DNA of 64,000 bases from Streptomyces albireticuli. GTDB lineage: Bacteria > Actinomycetota > Actinomycetes > Streptomycetales > Streptomycetaceae. Both the position numbers and the translations under genes were made by a program. The stretch lies in contig NZ_JAJQQS010000007.1 in assembly GCF_021228125.1 (NCBI RefSeq), positions 322,744-386,743 on the forward strand, written 5' to 3'. This document shows, piece after piece, positions 16,403-24,481 of the stretch. The notes under the pieces were generated by a model. It was given only the letters and a program-made list of their open reading frames with translations, made no database searches and was not told where the DNA came from. How positions within the stretch are numbered: the first letter of the stretch is position 1; every line of letters starts with the position of its first letter.

Positions 16403-16534
16403 ATGTCGCTACCCCCGGAGAAGGACTGCCCCGACTGCAGCGGATCGGGGAACGCCACGTGGGAGTCGCACGAAGGCGATGAGGTCACGACGCAGTGCAG
16501 CGGGTGCGCCGGTACGGGCACGGTGCTCGCGTGA
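16403..16534 (+). CDS. 43-residue DnaJ-type zinc-finger microprotein
   Basis: A 43-residue protein from ATG 16403 (GGAGG 7-8 nt upstream). It contains C-P-D-C-S-G-S-G and C-S-G-C-A-G-T-G, the two halves of a DnaJ-like CxxCxGxG zinc finger, with an acidic loop between. It is far too short for a DnaJ. The stop TGA at 16532-16534 overlaps the GTG start of the next gene as GTGA. Similar tiny proteins occur in other streptomycetes without assigned function. Zinc binding is expected; a target is not evident. Confidence 0.8.
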   Translation: MSLPPEKDCPDCSGSGNATWESHEGDEVTTQCSGCAGTGTVLA

Positions 16535-16845
16535 CCGCGGGTGAGCGCGATGTCCCGGTCAAGCGGGCGCAGCGGATGCCGCTCGCGCCCGAGCTCGTCG
16601 GCACGGCCATGTGCGTCGTGTGCCACGAACGGACGATGAAGCTCCCCGGCCACAACGGCGGTGTGTGCATCGAGTGTTACGCCAGAGAGGCCAACGCGGA
16701 CGTGCGGATCGCCCGGGCGTCGCACTCCTGGGTGCCCGCCAATTTCGTCGGCTGCCCGTGCCTCGCCTGCGGCAGCGAGGACGTCGACGCCAACGGCTTC
16801 CTGTTCTGGTGCGCCAACTGCCGCATGGTCACGCGCGTCGCCTGA
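16531..16845 (+). CDS. Small protein with two zinc ribbons
   Basis: 104 residues from the GTG at 16531, which overlaps the preceding stop as GTGA. Four Cys pairs are visible: C-V-V-C and C-I-E-C (about 28-31 and 46-49), then C-P-C-L-A-C and C-A-N-C (about 75-80 and 94-97). They form two likely zinc ribbons. No catalytic motif or membrane segment is seen. The coupling suggests it works with the 43-residue zinc-finger protein. A start further upstream at ATG 16495 is possible but would overlap the first gene by 40 nt and lacks a ribosome site. Confidence 0.75.
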   Translation: MTAGERDVPVKRAQRMPLAPELVGTAMCVVCHERTMKLPGHNGGVCIECYAREANADVRIARASHSWVPANFVGCPCLACGSEDVDANGFLFWCANCRMVTRVA

Positions 16846-16866
16846 GGACCCGGGCCGGGCCCGGCG

Positions 16867-16902
16867 CCGTGGCGGGCGGGGCCTGCCGCCCGCCCGCCAC
16901 GG
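16867..16902. terminator. Bidirectional terminator
   Basis: A perfect 14-bp stem CCGTGGCGGGCGGG (16867-16880) with complement at 16889-16902 and an 8-nt loop. It separates the convergent zinc-ribbon and RidA genes. Confidence 0.75.
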
Positions 16903-16908
16903 TGGGCG

Positions 16909-17313
16909 TCAGTCGAGCACGGCGAGCGCGTCGATCTCGACCAGCAGGCCGTCGGGCAGGCCCACGTAGACGGTCGTACGGGCCGCGGGCGCCTCCTTGA
17001 GGTCGGCGAAGAACTCGTCGTAGACCTCGTTCATCTCGGCGAAGTGCGCGGTGTCCGTGAGGTAGACGCGGAGCATGACCACGTCCTCCAGGCTCGCGCC
17101 GCCCGCCTCCAGGACGGCCTTGACGTTGGCGAGGGTCTGCCGGGTCTGCTCGCGCAGGGTCGGCCCGGCGACGACGGGCTCCTGGCCCGGCTCGACGGGC
17201 AGGAAGCCGACCTGTCCGGCGACCTGGAGGATGTTGCCCTTGCGCACGCCGTGCGAGAACTTGGCGGGCGCGGCGGCGTGGCCGGCGGGGTGGACCGCGG
17301 TCTTCTGCGTCAT
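16909..17313 (-). CDS. RidA/YjgF/UK114 family enamine/imine deaminase
   Basis: 134 residues, the family's usual length. The central G-N-I-L-Q-V-A-G-Q-V-G-F strand, the T-R-Q-T-L-A-N-V-K-A-V-L-E-A-G-G helix and the C-terminal R-T-T-V-Y-V-G-L-P-D-G-L-L-V-E-I-D strand are typical; the family's key Arg is in A-R-T-T-V. RidA proteins hydrolyse reactive 2-aminoacrylate-type enamines released by PLP enzymes. That fits its place at the end of an operon with an IclR regulator and kinase and opposite a PLP deaminase. AAGGA lies upstream of the ATG. Confidence 0.92.
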   Translation of the reverse strand: MTQKTAVHPAGHAAAPAKFSHGVRKGNILQVAGQVGFLPVEPGQEPVVAGPTLREQTRQTLANVKAVLEAGGASLEDVVMLRVYLTDTAHFAEMNEVYDEFFADLKEAPAARTTVYVGLPDGLLVEIDALAVLD

Positions 17314-17365
17314 GACTCTTCCTTCGTAAGGAGGACGGTGGGGACAGTCGGAACGGTCTACGGGT

Positions 17366-18115
17366 TCAGGAGAGAGGTCTCCCGGAGTACTCCGCGCTGA
17401 TCGCCTCGGCGGTACGGCGCAGCAGCGGGAGCAGCGCGAGGAGTTCCTCGGCGGTGACGACGACGTTCGGCGCCGAGATGGAACAGGCCGCGACGACGCG
17501 TCCGTCCACGCCGCGGACGGGCGCGCCGACGCAGTTGATGGACTCCTCGTGGCCGCCGAGGTCCGTGGCCCAGCCCTGCTCGCGCACGGTCGCCAGCTCC
17601 TTGAGGAAGGCGGCGGCGTTCGGCGTCGACCGGGATGTGTAGGCCGGGTAGTCGAGCCGCTCGGCGAGGGCGCGGCGCTCGGGCTCGGGGAGGTCGGCGA
17701 GGAGCAGCTTGGCGACGGCGGCGACGGTGAGGGCGACCGGCTTGCCGATGCGGGAGTACATCCGTACGGGGTAGCGGCTCTCGACCTTGTCGATGTAGAG
17801 GACCTCGCCCTCCTCGTGCACCGCGAGGTGCACGGTGTGGCCGCACGCCTCGTTGAGGGCGACGAGGTGGGGGTGGGCGATCTCCCGTACGTCGAGGCTC
17901 TCGACGGCCTGCTGCGCGAGCGCGAACAGGCGGGCGCCGAGGCGGTAGCGCTGGTCCTGCTGGCGGTGGACGAAGCCGTGCTCGTGCAGGGTGCGCAGGA
18001 GGCGCAGCGCGGTGGACTTGTGGACGCCGAGGCGGTTCGCCACCTGTTCGAGGTTGGCGGGGCCCTCGGCGAGGAGCGGGAGGATGGTCAGCGCCCGGTC
18101 GACGGTCTGGCTCAT
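17366..18115 (-). CDS. IclR-family transcriptional regulator
   Basis: 249 residues. The N-terminal winged helix-turn-helix (about 1-60: N-L-E-Q-V-A-N-R-L-G-V-H-K-S-T-A-L-R-L-L-R-T-L) is followed by the IclR effector-binding domain (about 75-245), with E-E-S-I-N-C-V-G-A-P-V and V-A-A-C-S-I-S-A-P. It probably senses a sugar-acid or amino-acid-derived ligand and controls the kinase-IclR-RidA operon and the divergent deaminase-aminoacylase genes. A candidate operator lies at 20101-20117. It is separated from the kinase gene by 58 nt and from ridA by 52 nt. Confidence 0.92.
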   Translation of the reverse strand: MSQTVDRALTILPLLAEGPANLEQVANRLGVHKSTALRLLRTLHEHGFVHRQQDQRYRLGARLFALAQQAVESLDVREIAHPHLVALNEACGHTVHLAVHEEGEVLYIDKVESRYPVRMYSRIGKPVALTVAAVAKLLLADLPEPERRALAERLDYPAYTSRSTPNAAAFLKELATVREQGWATDLGGHEESINCVGAPVRGVDGRVVAACSISAPNVVVTAEELLALLPLLRRTAEAISAEYSGRPLS

Positions 18116-18173
18116 GCGGGTGTCCCGCCGTTCCCGTGGCGGACGGTCGTGGCGCGCGGGCGCGCGGGGTCGT

Positions 18174-19985
18174 TCATGCGGTGCGGTCCTTCACCTCGGT
18201 GTACGGGGCCTCGGCCGCGGGGGGACGGTCCGTCCAGCCGGGGCCGAGTCGCAGTCTCCCCCAGGCGGCGTCGTCGAGCGCGGCCAGCCGGTCGGCGTCC
18301 GCCCGGCGCGGCGGCGCGCCGAGGTCCCCGGCGCTGGTGAGCGCGGCGGCGGCCATGAGGTGCCCGTGCCGCAGCCGCGCCCGGACGCCCAGCCCGCGCA
18401 GGGCCCCGGAGAGGAACCCGGCGGCGAAGGCGTCACCGGCGCCGACGGGGGCGACGACGTCGACGTGGAGGGCGGGGACGGAGACGACGCGGTCGGCGGG
18501 GAGGCCGGACCCGGCGGACCCGGCGGACCCGGCGGACCCGGCGGACCCGGCGGACCCGGCGGACCCGGCGGACCCGGCGGACCCGGCGGACCCGGAACGG
18601 TTCGGGGCGCGGTGGGTTTCGGGCGCCGGGGCGCCGGACCGGGCGGGGCTCCCGCCCGGGGTACGGGGCGCCGGGGCGTCACGTCCCGGGGCGGTCGCCC
18701 CGGAGGCGGCACTTCCTTCGGCGAAGCCGGAACCCGACGGGTCCGCCGGCGCCGCGCCCGGCTCCCGTACGTACGCCACCGCGCCCGCCGCGCCCCGCTT
18801 GACCACCAGGACGTCCGGTTCGGGGAGCGCGGCCCGGATCGCGGCGGGTCCGTGGAGGCCCCACGCCGCCTCCGCCTCGTCCTCGCCGACGAAGACGAGG
18901 TCGCAGCGGCGGGCCAGCTCGGCGAGGACGGTGGGGCCCTCCGCCGTGTCCCGCCACAGGTCCACGCGGTAGTTGACGTCGAAGGAGAGCAGCGGACGGC
19001 CGGGCAGCGCGCGGTCGGTCAGCTCGCGGACGAGGGCGAGGCAGTCCGTCGAGAGCGCCGGGGTGATCCCGGTCAGGTGCAGCACCCGCCCGGCCCACGC
19101 GGCCGCGCGGGGGACGAGCGCCGGGGACATGGCGGAGGCGGCGGACCCGGCACGGTAGTAGGCGACTTCGGCGAGCGCGGCACCCTCGGCGCGGCCCGCC
19201 GCCGGGGCACCGGACGGTGCGTTCTCGCGGGTGCCCACAGGCACCGGGGCAGCCGGCTCCGCACCGGTCCGGGAACCCGTCGACGCGACGACGGAGTCGT
19301 CCCCCGCCGAAACGACGGACGACGCGTCCACGCGCACTTCCTCGGCGGCCTCCGATGCCCGCCCGTGTCCGCCGGTGCGTGAACCCGCCGAGTCCGCACC
19401 GGTCCGGGAACCCGTCGACGCGACGACGGAGTCGTCCCCCGCCGAAACGACGGACGACGCGTCTACGCGCACTTCCTCGGCGGCCTCCGGCATCTGTCCA
19501 CGCCCGCCCGCGCGGGAGTCCTCCGGCTCCGTGCCCGGGCGAGAGCCTGCCGGCCCGGATCCGGAGCCGTCCGCCGCCGGGGCGGCGGGCCGCCCGTCCG
19601 CGCGGGGAACCAGCGGCGCCGGGGCGCCCGGCTCCGCGCCGGGCCGGAGGCCCGTCGTCACCGCGCGTTCGCCCGCCGTCCGGAAGTAGATCCCCGTGGG
19701 CCGCAGCGGGTCGCGCCGGGCCTGTGAGACGTCCACGCCGTGGGCCGCGATCGCCGAGAGCACGTAGTCGCCGAAGCCGTCCGTGCCCACCCGGCCGATC
19801 CACCGTGCGCGGTGGCCCGCCGCCGCGAGGGCGCAGGCGACGTTCGCCTCCGCTCCGCCGACGCCGCGTTCGAAGGACGGCACGTCGCCCAGGCGGCCGG
19901 GGCGGGAGGGCTGGAAGGCGACCATGGCCTCGCCGAGGCACACCACTTCCGTCCTCGTCACACCGTCGTCGACAGACACTCGCAT
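18174..19985 (-). CDS. PfkB-family sugar kinase (KDG kinase-like) with two large insertions
   Basis: 603 residues, nearly twice the usual 310-350. The PfkB core is recognisable: N-terminal L-G-E-A-M-V-A and G-G-A-E-A-N-V-A, G-R-V-G-T-D-G-F-G-D-Y, S-F-D-V-N-Y-R (about 334-340), and the catalytic G-A-G-D-A-F (515-520, base Asp-518). Residues about 113-270 are an inserted low-complexity stretch holding a duplicated 31-residue block (167-197 and 212-242). Residues about 411-498 are a second insertion with ten Gly-Ser-Ala repeats. Core motifs are intact, so activity on a 2-keto-3-deoxy sugar acid or similar is plausible. It leads the minus-strand operon with IclR and RidA. Confidence 0.85.
   Translation of the reverse strand: MRVSVDDGVTRTEVVCLGEAMVAFQPSRPGRLGDVPSFERGVGGAEANVACALAAAGHRARWIGRVGTDGFGDYVLSAIAAHGVDVSQARRDPLRPTGIYFRTAGERAVTTGLRPGAEPGAPAPLVPRADGRPAAPAADGSGSGPAGSRPGTEPEDSRAGGRGQMPEAAEEVRVDASSVVSAGDDSVVASTGSRTGADSAGSRTGGHGRASEAAEEVRVDASSVVSAGDDSVVASTGSRTGAEPAAPVPVGTRENAPSGAPAAGRAEGAALAEVAYYRAGSAASAMSPALVPRAAAWAGRVLHLTGITPALSTDCLALVRELTDRALPGRPLLSFDVNYRVDLWRDTAEGPTVLAELARRCDLVFVGEDEAEAAWGLHGPAAIRAALPEPDVLVVKRGAAGAVAYVREPGAAPADPSGSGFAEGSAASGATAPGRDAPAPRTPGGSPARSGAPAPETHRAPNRSGSAGSAGSAGSAGSAGSAGSAGSAGSAGSGLPADRVVSVPALHVDVVAPVGAGDAFAAGFLSGALRGLGVRARLRHGHLMAAAALTSAGDLGAPPRRADADRLAALDDAAWGRLRLGPGWTDRPPAAEAPYTEVKDRTA
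18507..18596 (-). repeat. 9-bp minisatellite inside kinase gene
   Basis: About ten head-to-tail copies of GGACCCGGC (plus-strand reading), nearly perfect, encoding (Gly-Ser-Ala)n on the minus strand. As the unit is three codons long, copy-number change would alter protein length without a frameshift. Confidence 0.95.
19261..19487 (-). repeat. Direct repeat of about 92 bp inside kinase gene
   Basis: Two copies begin at 19261 and 19396, exactly 135 bp (45 codons) apart, and run about 92 bp with essentially one difference (GCGTCCACGC versus GCGTCTACGC). Both stay in frame. The near identity suggests a recent tandem duplication. Confidence 0.9.
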
Positions 19986-20045
19986 CCCTCGCTCGCACCA
20001 CCGCGCACGCCCCATGACGGAGCGCCAGGCCTTCCCGGGCGACCG

Positions 20046-20117
20046 TTGACCCTGCGCCTGCCGGGATGTTAGACAGCGGTGAGCGAAATACGCAATGGAT
20101 GTTGCACACACTGCAAC
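20046..20117 (+). promoter_or_regulatory. Promoter and inverted-repeat operator before the deaminase gene
   Basis: TTGACC (20046-20051) and TAGACA (20070-20075), spaced 18 nt, form a reasonable sigma-70 promoter. Downstream lies a perfect inverted repeat, GTTGCACACACTGCAAC (20101-20117), with 6-bp arms and a 5-nt spacer. Its place between the divergent kinase-IclR-ridA and deaminase-aminoacylase operons makes it a good candidate for the IclR operator. Confidence 0.55.
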
Positions 20118-20137
20118 TGATGTTCACGGGAGGCTCC

Positions 20138-21430
20138 ATGGACGGCGCCGCACCCTTCAGCGAGGCCGCCGTCGCGCGCCTCGCCGAGGAGCGCCTCGAC
20201 CACCGCTTCAAGGGGCTGCCCCCGGACGCGGAGGGCCTGACCGTCGGCGCCCTGGCCGCCGAGCGCCGCCCGTTGTTCACCGGCGGCTTCACCACTCCCG
20301 TGCTCACCCTCTCCTCGGCGGCGCTGGACCACAACCTCGCGCTCATGGAGCGCTGGTCGGCCGAGCGCGGTCTCGTCTTCGCCCCGCACGCCAAGACCTC
20401 CATGGCGCCGCGGCTGTTCACCCGTCAGCTCGCCCACGGCGCGTGGGGCCTCACCGCCGCGACCCCCGCCCAGGTCCGCGTGCACCGCGCCTTCGGAGTC
20501 CGGCGGATACTCCTCGCCAACGAGGTCGTGGACGCCGCCGCCCTCCGCATGCTCGCGGCCGAGCTCGACGCCGACCCGGAGTTCCGGCTGCTCACCTACG
20601 TCGACTCCGTGCGCGGCGTGGAGCTCATGAACACCGCCCTGCGCGCGGCCGGCGCCACGCGCCCCCTGGACGTCCTCGTCGAACTGGGTGTGGACGGCGG
20701 CCGCACCGGGGCGCGCACCGAGGCGGAGTGCGCCGCCGTCGCGGACGCCGTGGCGGCCACGGACACCCTCCGTCTGGCCGGCGTCGCCGGTTACGAGGGC
20801 GAGATACCGGAGGCCGGCCCCGACCGGGTACGCGCCTGGCTGCGGCGGCTGACCGCGCTCGCCGTGGAGTTCGACGGGGCCGGCCGGTTCGCCGGGGTGC
20901 CGGAGATCGTGGTGAGCGCGGGCGGCAGCTCGTGGTTCGACGCGGTCGCCGACGTCCTCGGGGAGCTCCCGCCGCTGTCCGCCCCAGTGCGGAAGGTGCT
21001 GCGCGCCGGGGCCTACGTCACCCACGACGACGGGTTCTACCGCCGGAAGACCCCCTTCAACCGCCACCCGGACCAGGGTGGTCTGTTCCCCGCGCTCCGG
21101 CTGTGGGCCCAGGTGGTCTCCCGGCCCGAGCCGGGCCGCGCGTACCTCGACGCGGGCAAGCGCGACGCCCCGTACGACATCGACCTGCCCGAACCGCAGG
21201 TCGTGCGCTCCGCGCGGGACGGCTCGGTGCGGAGCGCGGAGGGCATGCGGGTCGTCGCCCTCGCCGACCAGCACACGTTCGTGGAGCTGGCGGAGGGCGC
21301 GGAGCTGGAGGTCGGGGACTGGGTGGGACTGGGGCTGTCGCACCCGTGCACGGCGTTCGACAAGTGGCGGCTGATCCCCCTGGTCGAGGAGGACGGCACA
21401 GTCACGGATTACGTCCGCACGTTCTTCTGA
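20138..21430 (+). CDS. PLP-dependent D-amino-acid deaminase/D-threonine aldolase-like
   Basis: 430 residues from ATG 20138 (GGAGG 4 nt upstream). The fold type III (alanine racemase-like) N-terminal barrel has the PLP lysine in F-A-P-H-A-K-T-S-M (Lys-86). The C-terminal D-serine dehydratase-like domain has H-P-C and T-A-F-D-K-W near the end (His/Cys metal ligands). The family includes D-threonine aldolases and D-serine dehydratases; streptomycete members are usually called amino acid deaminases. Substrate choice cannot be read from sequence. It precedes a D-aminoacylase gene by 65 nt, supporting action on D-amino acids. Confidence 0.88.
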   Translation: MDGAAPFSEAAVARLAEERLDHRFKGLPPDAEGLTVGALAAERRPLFTGGFTTPVLTLSSAALDHNLALMERWSAERGLVFAPHAKTSMAPRLFTRQLAHGAWGLTAATPAQVRVHRAFGVRRILLANEVVDAAALRMLAAELDADPEFRLLTYVDSVRGVELMNTALRAAGATRPLDVLVELGVDGGRTGARTEAECAAVADAVAATDTLRLAGVAGYEGEIPEAGPDRVRAWLRRLTALAVEFDGAGRFAGVPEIVVSAGGSSWFDAVADVLGELPPLSAPVRKVLRAGAYVTHDDGFYRRKTPFNRHPDQGGLFPALRLWAQVVSRPEPGRAYLDAGKRDAPYDIDLPEPQVVRSARDGSVRSAEGMRVVALADQHTFVELAEGAELEVGDWVGLGLSHPCTAFDKWRLIPLVEEDGTVTDYVRTFF

Positions 21431-21495
21431 CACACCGGCCCGGCCCACCCGGGTGCGCGACGACCGGGCCGGGGCCGGGAAAGGAGCACGCCACC

Positions 21496-23109
21496 ATGGA
21501 CACCGTCCTCCGCGACGTCCGCGTCGTCGACGGCACCGCCACCCCCTCCTACCGGGCCGACGTCGCCCTGAAGGACGGCCGCATCGCCGAGATCCGCAGG
21601 GAGGGGCGGGGCCCCCGTCCCGGCGGTGCGCGCGTCCTCGACGCCCACGGCCTCGCCCTCTCCCCCGGCTTCATCGACATGCACGCCCACAGCGACCTCG
21701 CCCTCCTCCGCGACCCCGCCCACGAGGCCAAGGCCGCCCAGGGCGTGACCCTGGAGGTGCTCGGCCAGGACGGCCTGTCGTACGCGCCCGTGGACGACCG
21801 CACCCTCGCCGAGGTCCGCGCCCAGATCACCGGCTGGAACGGCGGCGGGCCAGGGGACACGAGCGTCGACTTCGACTGGCGGACCGTCGGCGGGTACCTC
21901 GACCGGCTCGACCGGCAGGGCATCGCCGTCAACGCCGCCTACCTCGTCCCGCAGGGCACCGTGCGGATGCTCGCGGTCGGCTGGGAGGACCGGGAGGCCA
22001 CGCCCGCCGAGGTCGACCGGATGAAGCGGCTGGTCGCCGAGGGGCTGGAGCAGGGGGCCGTCGGCCTCTCCTCCGGCCTCACCTACACGCCCGGCATGTA
22101 CGCCACCGACGCCGAGCTCACGGAGCTGTGCCGGGTGGTCGCCGCGTACGACGGCTACTACTGCCCGCACCACCGCTCGTACGGGGCGGGCGCGCTCGAG
22201 GCGTACGCGGAGATGATCGCCCTCACCCGCGAGGCGGGCTGCGCCCTGCACCTCGCGCACGCGACCATGAACTTCGGGGTGAACGAGGGCCGCGCCCCCG
22301 AGCTGCTGGCGCTGCTCGACGCCGCGCTCGCGGACGGCGCCGACCTCTCCCTGGACACCTATCCGTACACCCCGGGCTGCACCACGCTCGTCGCGATGCT
22401 GCCGAGCTGGGCGGGCGAGGGCGGCCCCGAGGCGGTCCTGGCGCGGCTGCGGGACGACGCGACGGCCGAGCGCGTCCGGCGTTCGATGGAGGTCGAGGGC
22501 GCGGACGGCTGCCACGGGGTGCCGATCGACTGGGACGCCATAGAGATCTCCGGGGTGGCGGACCCGGCGCTGGCCGGGTACGTCGGCCGGACCGTCGCCG
22601 CCCTCGCCCGCGCGCGCGGCGAGCGGCCCTGGGCCGTGGCCCGCGGGCTGCTGATCGCCGACCGGCTGGGGTCGACGATCCTCCAGCACGTGGGGCACGA
22701 GGAGAACGTCCGGGCGATCATGCGCCATCGCGCGCACACCGGCGGCAGCGACGGGATCCTGCACGGCGCCAAGCCGCACCCCCGCGCGTACGGCACGTTT
22801 CCGCACTACCTGGGCCGCTACGCGCGGGAGCTCGGCGTGCTGTCTCTGGAGGAGTGCGTGGCGCATCTCACGTCGCGGCCCGCGGCCCGGCTGAGGCTGC
22901 CGGACCGGGGTCTCGTACGCGAGGGATACCGCGCCGACCTGGTGCTCTTCGATCCGGAGACCGTCGCCGCCGGTGCCACTTTCGAAGCCCCGCGGACACT
23001 TCCGACCGGCATTCCTTATGTCCTGATTGCCGGACGCTTTGTGATGGAAGACGGGCACCGGACGGACGTTCTGGCGGGGCGGACGGTCCGGCGGTCGCCG
23101 GGACGCTGA
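21496..23109 (+). CDS. N-acyl-D-amino-acid deacylase (D-aminoacylase)
   Basis: 537 residues from ATG 21496 (AAGGAG 9 nt upstream). This is an amidohydrolase-fold enzyme: an N-terminal beta sandwich, the metal motif D-M-H-A-H-S-D (about 61-67), further H-L-A-H-A and Q-H-V-G-H-E motifs, and the typical D-aminoacylase G-G-S-D-G-I-L near residue 418. A C-terminal A-D-L-V-L-F-D-P segment completes the beta sandwich. It would release D-amino acids from N-acyl derivatives, feeding the preceding deaminase. Same strand and close spacing indicate one transcript. Confidence 0.92.
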   Translation: MDTVLRDVRVVDGTATPSYRADVALKDGRIAEIRREGRGPRPGGARVLDAHGLALSPGFIDMHAHSDLALLRDPAHEAKAAQGVTLEVLGQDGLSYAPVDDRTLAEVRAQITGWNGGGPGDTSVDFDWRTVGGYLDRLDRQGIAVNAAYLVPQGTVRMLAVGWEDREATPAEVDRMKRLVAEGLEQGAVGLSSGLTYTPGMYATDAELTELCRVVAAYDGYYCPHHRSYGAGALEAYAEMIALTREAGCALHLAHATMNFGVNEGRAPELLALLDAALADGADLSLDTYPYTPGCTTLVAMLPSWAGEGGPEAVLARLRDDATAERVRRSMEVEGADGCHGVPIDWDAIEISGVADPALAGYVGRTVAALARARGERPWAVARGLLIADRLGSTILQHVGHEENVRAIMRHRAHTGGSDGILHGAKPHPRAYGTFPHYLGRYARELGVLSLEECVAHLTSRPAARLRLPDRGLVREGYRADLVLFDPETVAAGATFEAPRTLPTGIPYVLIAGRFVMEDGHRTDVLAGRTVRRSPGR

Positions 23110-23185
23110 ACGAGGCCCCGGGCGGCCCTCCGGTGTGACGGGAATCCACGCGCGGGGGTCCCGGAGCCCCCGTATGGTGGCCGTC

Positions 23186-24397
23186 ATGCAGGTGATCCAG
23201 TCAACGAAGCTCGCCAATGTCTGCTACGAAATCCGTGGCCCGGTGCTCGAGGAGGCCATGCGGCTGGAAGCGGCAGGTCACCGCATCCTCAAGCTCAACA
23301 CCGGGAACCCGGCGACCTTCGGTTTCGAGTGCCCGCCGGAGATCCTCGAGGACATGCTCCGCAACGTCGGGAGCGCACACGGCTACGGCGACGCCAAGGG
23401 TCTGCTCTCCGCCCGCCGCGCGGTGGTGCAGCACTACGAGACCAAGGGCATCGAGCTGTCCGTCGAGGACGTCTACCTCGGCAACGGCGTCTCGGAGCTG
23501 ATCCAGATGTCGATGCAGGCGCTGCTCGACGACGGCGACGAGGTGCTCGTCCCCGCGCCCGACTATCCGCTGTGGACGGCGTCCGTCTCGCTGGCCGGCG
23601 GCACGGCCGTGCACTACCGCTGCGACGAGCAGTCGGACTGGATGCCGGACCTCGCCGACGTGGAGCGGAAGGTCACCGACCGCACCAAGGCCATCGTCAT
23701 CATCAACCCCAACAACCCCACGGGCGCGGTCTACGACGACGAGATGCTGCGCGGCCTGACGGAGATCGCGCGCCGCCACAACCTGATCGTCTGCTCGGAC
23801 GAGATCTACGACAAGATCCTCTACGACGACGTCACCCACACGCCGACCGCGGCCATCGCCCCCGACCTGCTCACCCTGACCTTCAACGGCCTGTCGAAGT
23901 CCTACCGGGTCGCGGGCTACCGCAGCGGCTGGATGGCGGTCTGCGGCCCGAAGGCGCACGCCGACAGCTACATCGAGGGCCTCACGATCCTCGCCAACAT
24001 GCGCCTGTGCGCGAACATGCCCGCGCAGCACGCGGTGGCCACGGCGCTCGGCGGCCGGCAGTCGATCAACGACCTGGTGCTGCCCGGCGGCCGGCTGCGG
24101 GAGCAGCGCGACGTGGCGCACGAGCTGCTGACGCGGATCCCGGGCGTGACGTGCGTGAAGCCCAAGGGCGCGCTGTACGCCTTCCCGCGGCTCGACCCCA
24201 AGGTCTACAAGATCAAGGACGACCGGCAGATGGTCCTGGACCTGCTCCGGGCCGAGAAGATCATGGTCGTGCACGGCACCGGCTTCAACTGGCCGGAGCC
24301 CGACCACTTCCGCCTGGTCACCCTGCCGAACACCAAGGACCTGGCGGAAGCGGTGACCCGGATCGGCACCTTCCTGGACGGCTACGGCCAGCCCTGA
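23186..24397 (+). CDS. PLP-dependent aminotransferase, AlaA-like
   Basis: 403 residues, fold type I class I/II aminotransferase. It has N-P-N-N-P-T-G (174-180), S-D-E-I-Y-D (204-209), the PLP lysine in F-N-G-L-S-K-S-Y (Lys-238) and C-terminal H-F-R-L-V-T-L-P. It most resembles glutamate-pyruvate (alanine) aminotransferases of the AlaA/AlaT type. An alternative start is the ATG at 23174. The 76-nt gap after the D-aminoacylase gene shows no terminator, so partial read-through is possible. Confidence 0.9.
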   Translation: MQVIQSTKLANVCYEIRGPVLEEAMRLEAAGHRILKLNTGNPATFGFECPPEILEDMLRNVGSAHGYGDAKGLLSARRAVVQHYETKGIELSVEDVYLGNGVSELIQMSMQALLDDGDEVLVPAPDYPLWTASVSLAGGTAVHYRCDEQSDWMPDLADVERKVTDRTKAIVIINPNNPTGAVYDDEMLRGLTEIARRHNLIVCSDEIYDKILYDDVTHTPTAAIAPDLLTLTFNGLSKSYRVAGYRSGWMAVCGPKAHADSYIEGLTILANMRLCANMPAQHAVATALGGRQSINDLVLPGGRLREQRDVAHELLTRIPGVTCVKPKGALYAFPRLDPKVYKIKDDRQMVLDLLRAEKIMVVHGTGFNWPEPDHFRLVTLPNTKDLAEAVTRIGTFLDGYGQP

Positions 24398-24421
24398 GGA
24401 AGATCCGGTTCTATAGGTAAA

Positions 24422-24450
24422 ACAACTTTAGACGCCGTCTAAGTTAGGAT
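24422..24450 (+). promoter_or_regulatory. Promoter with perfect palindrome between -35 and -10
   Basis: TTAGACGCCGTCTAA (24428-24442) is a perfect palindrome with 7-bp arms around a central C. It fills the spacer before a TAGGAT -10 element (24445-24450). The nominal -35 (ACAACT, 24422-24427) is poor, as expected if an activator or a MerR/TetR-type regulator works on the palindrome. Confidence 0.5.
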
Positions 24451-24481
24451 GGCCTTCTGAGGTATTTCCAGGAGGCCATCC
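24447..24481 (+). promoter_or_regulatory. Inverted repeat overlapping the ribosome site of the 137-residue gene
   Basis: GGATGGCC (24447-24454) pairs perfectly with GGCCATCC (24474-24481). The right arm overlaps the AGGAGG ribosome site (24470-24475) just before ATG 24482. If transcription starts upstream of the left arm the hairpin could limit translation; if it starts at the usual distance from TAGGAT the left arm would not be transcribed. Confidence 0.4.

Noticed and set aside
18507..18596. Possible CRISPR-like or mobile repeat
   Set aside because: The 9-bp units are head-to-tail without spacers and lie in frame inside a kinase gene.
20095..23109. A 1004-residue open frame on the plus strand
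   Set aside because: Its first part is an Arg/Pro-rich shadow of the PLP deaminase gene in another frame; only the portion from 21496 is a real gene (D-aminoacylase).
24428..24450. DmdR/IdeR iron box
   Set aside because: The palindrome TTAGACGcCGTCTAA lacks the TTAGGTTAG half-site pattern; the nearby TTAGGAT is better explained as a -10 element.
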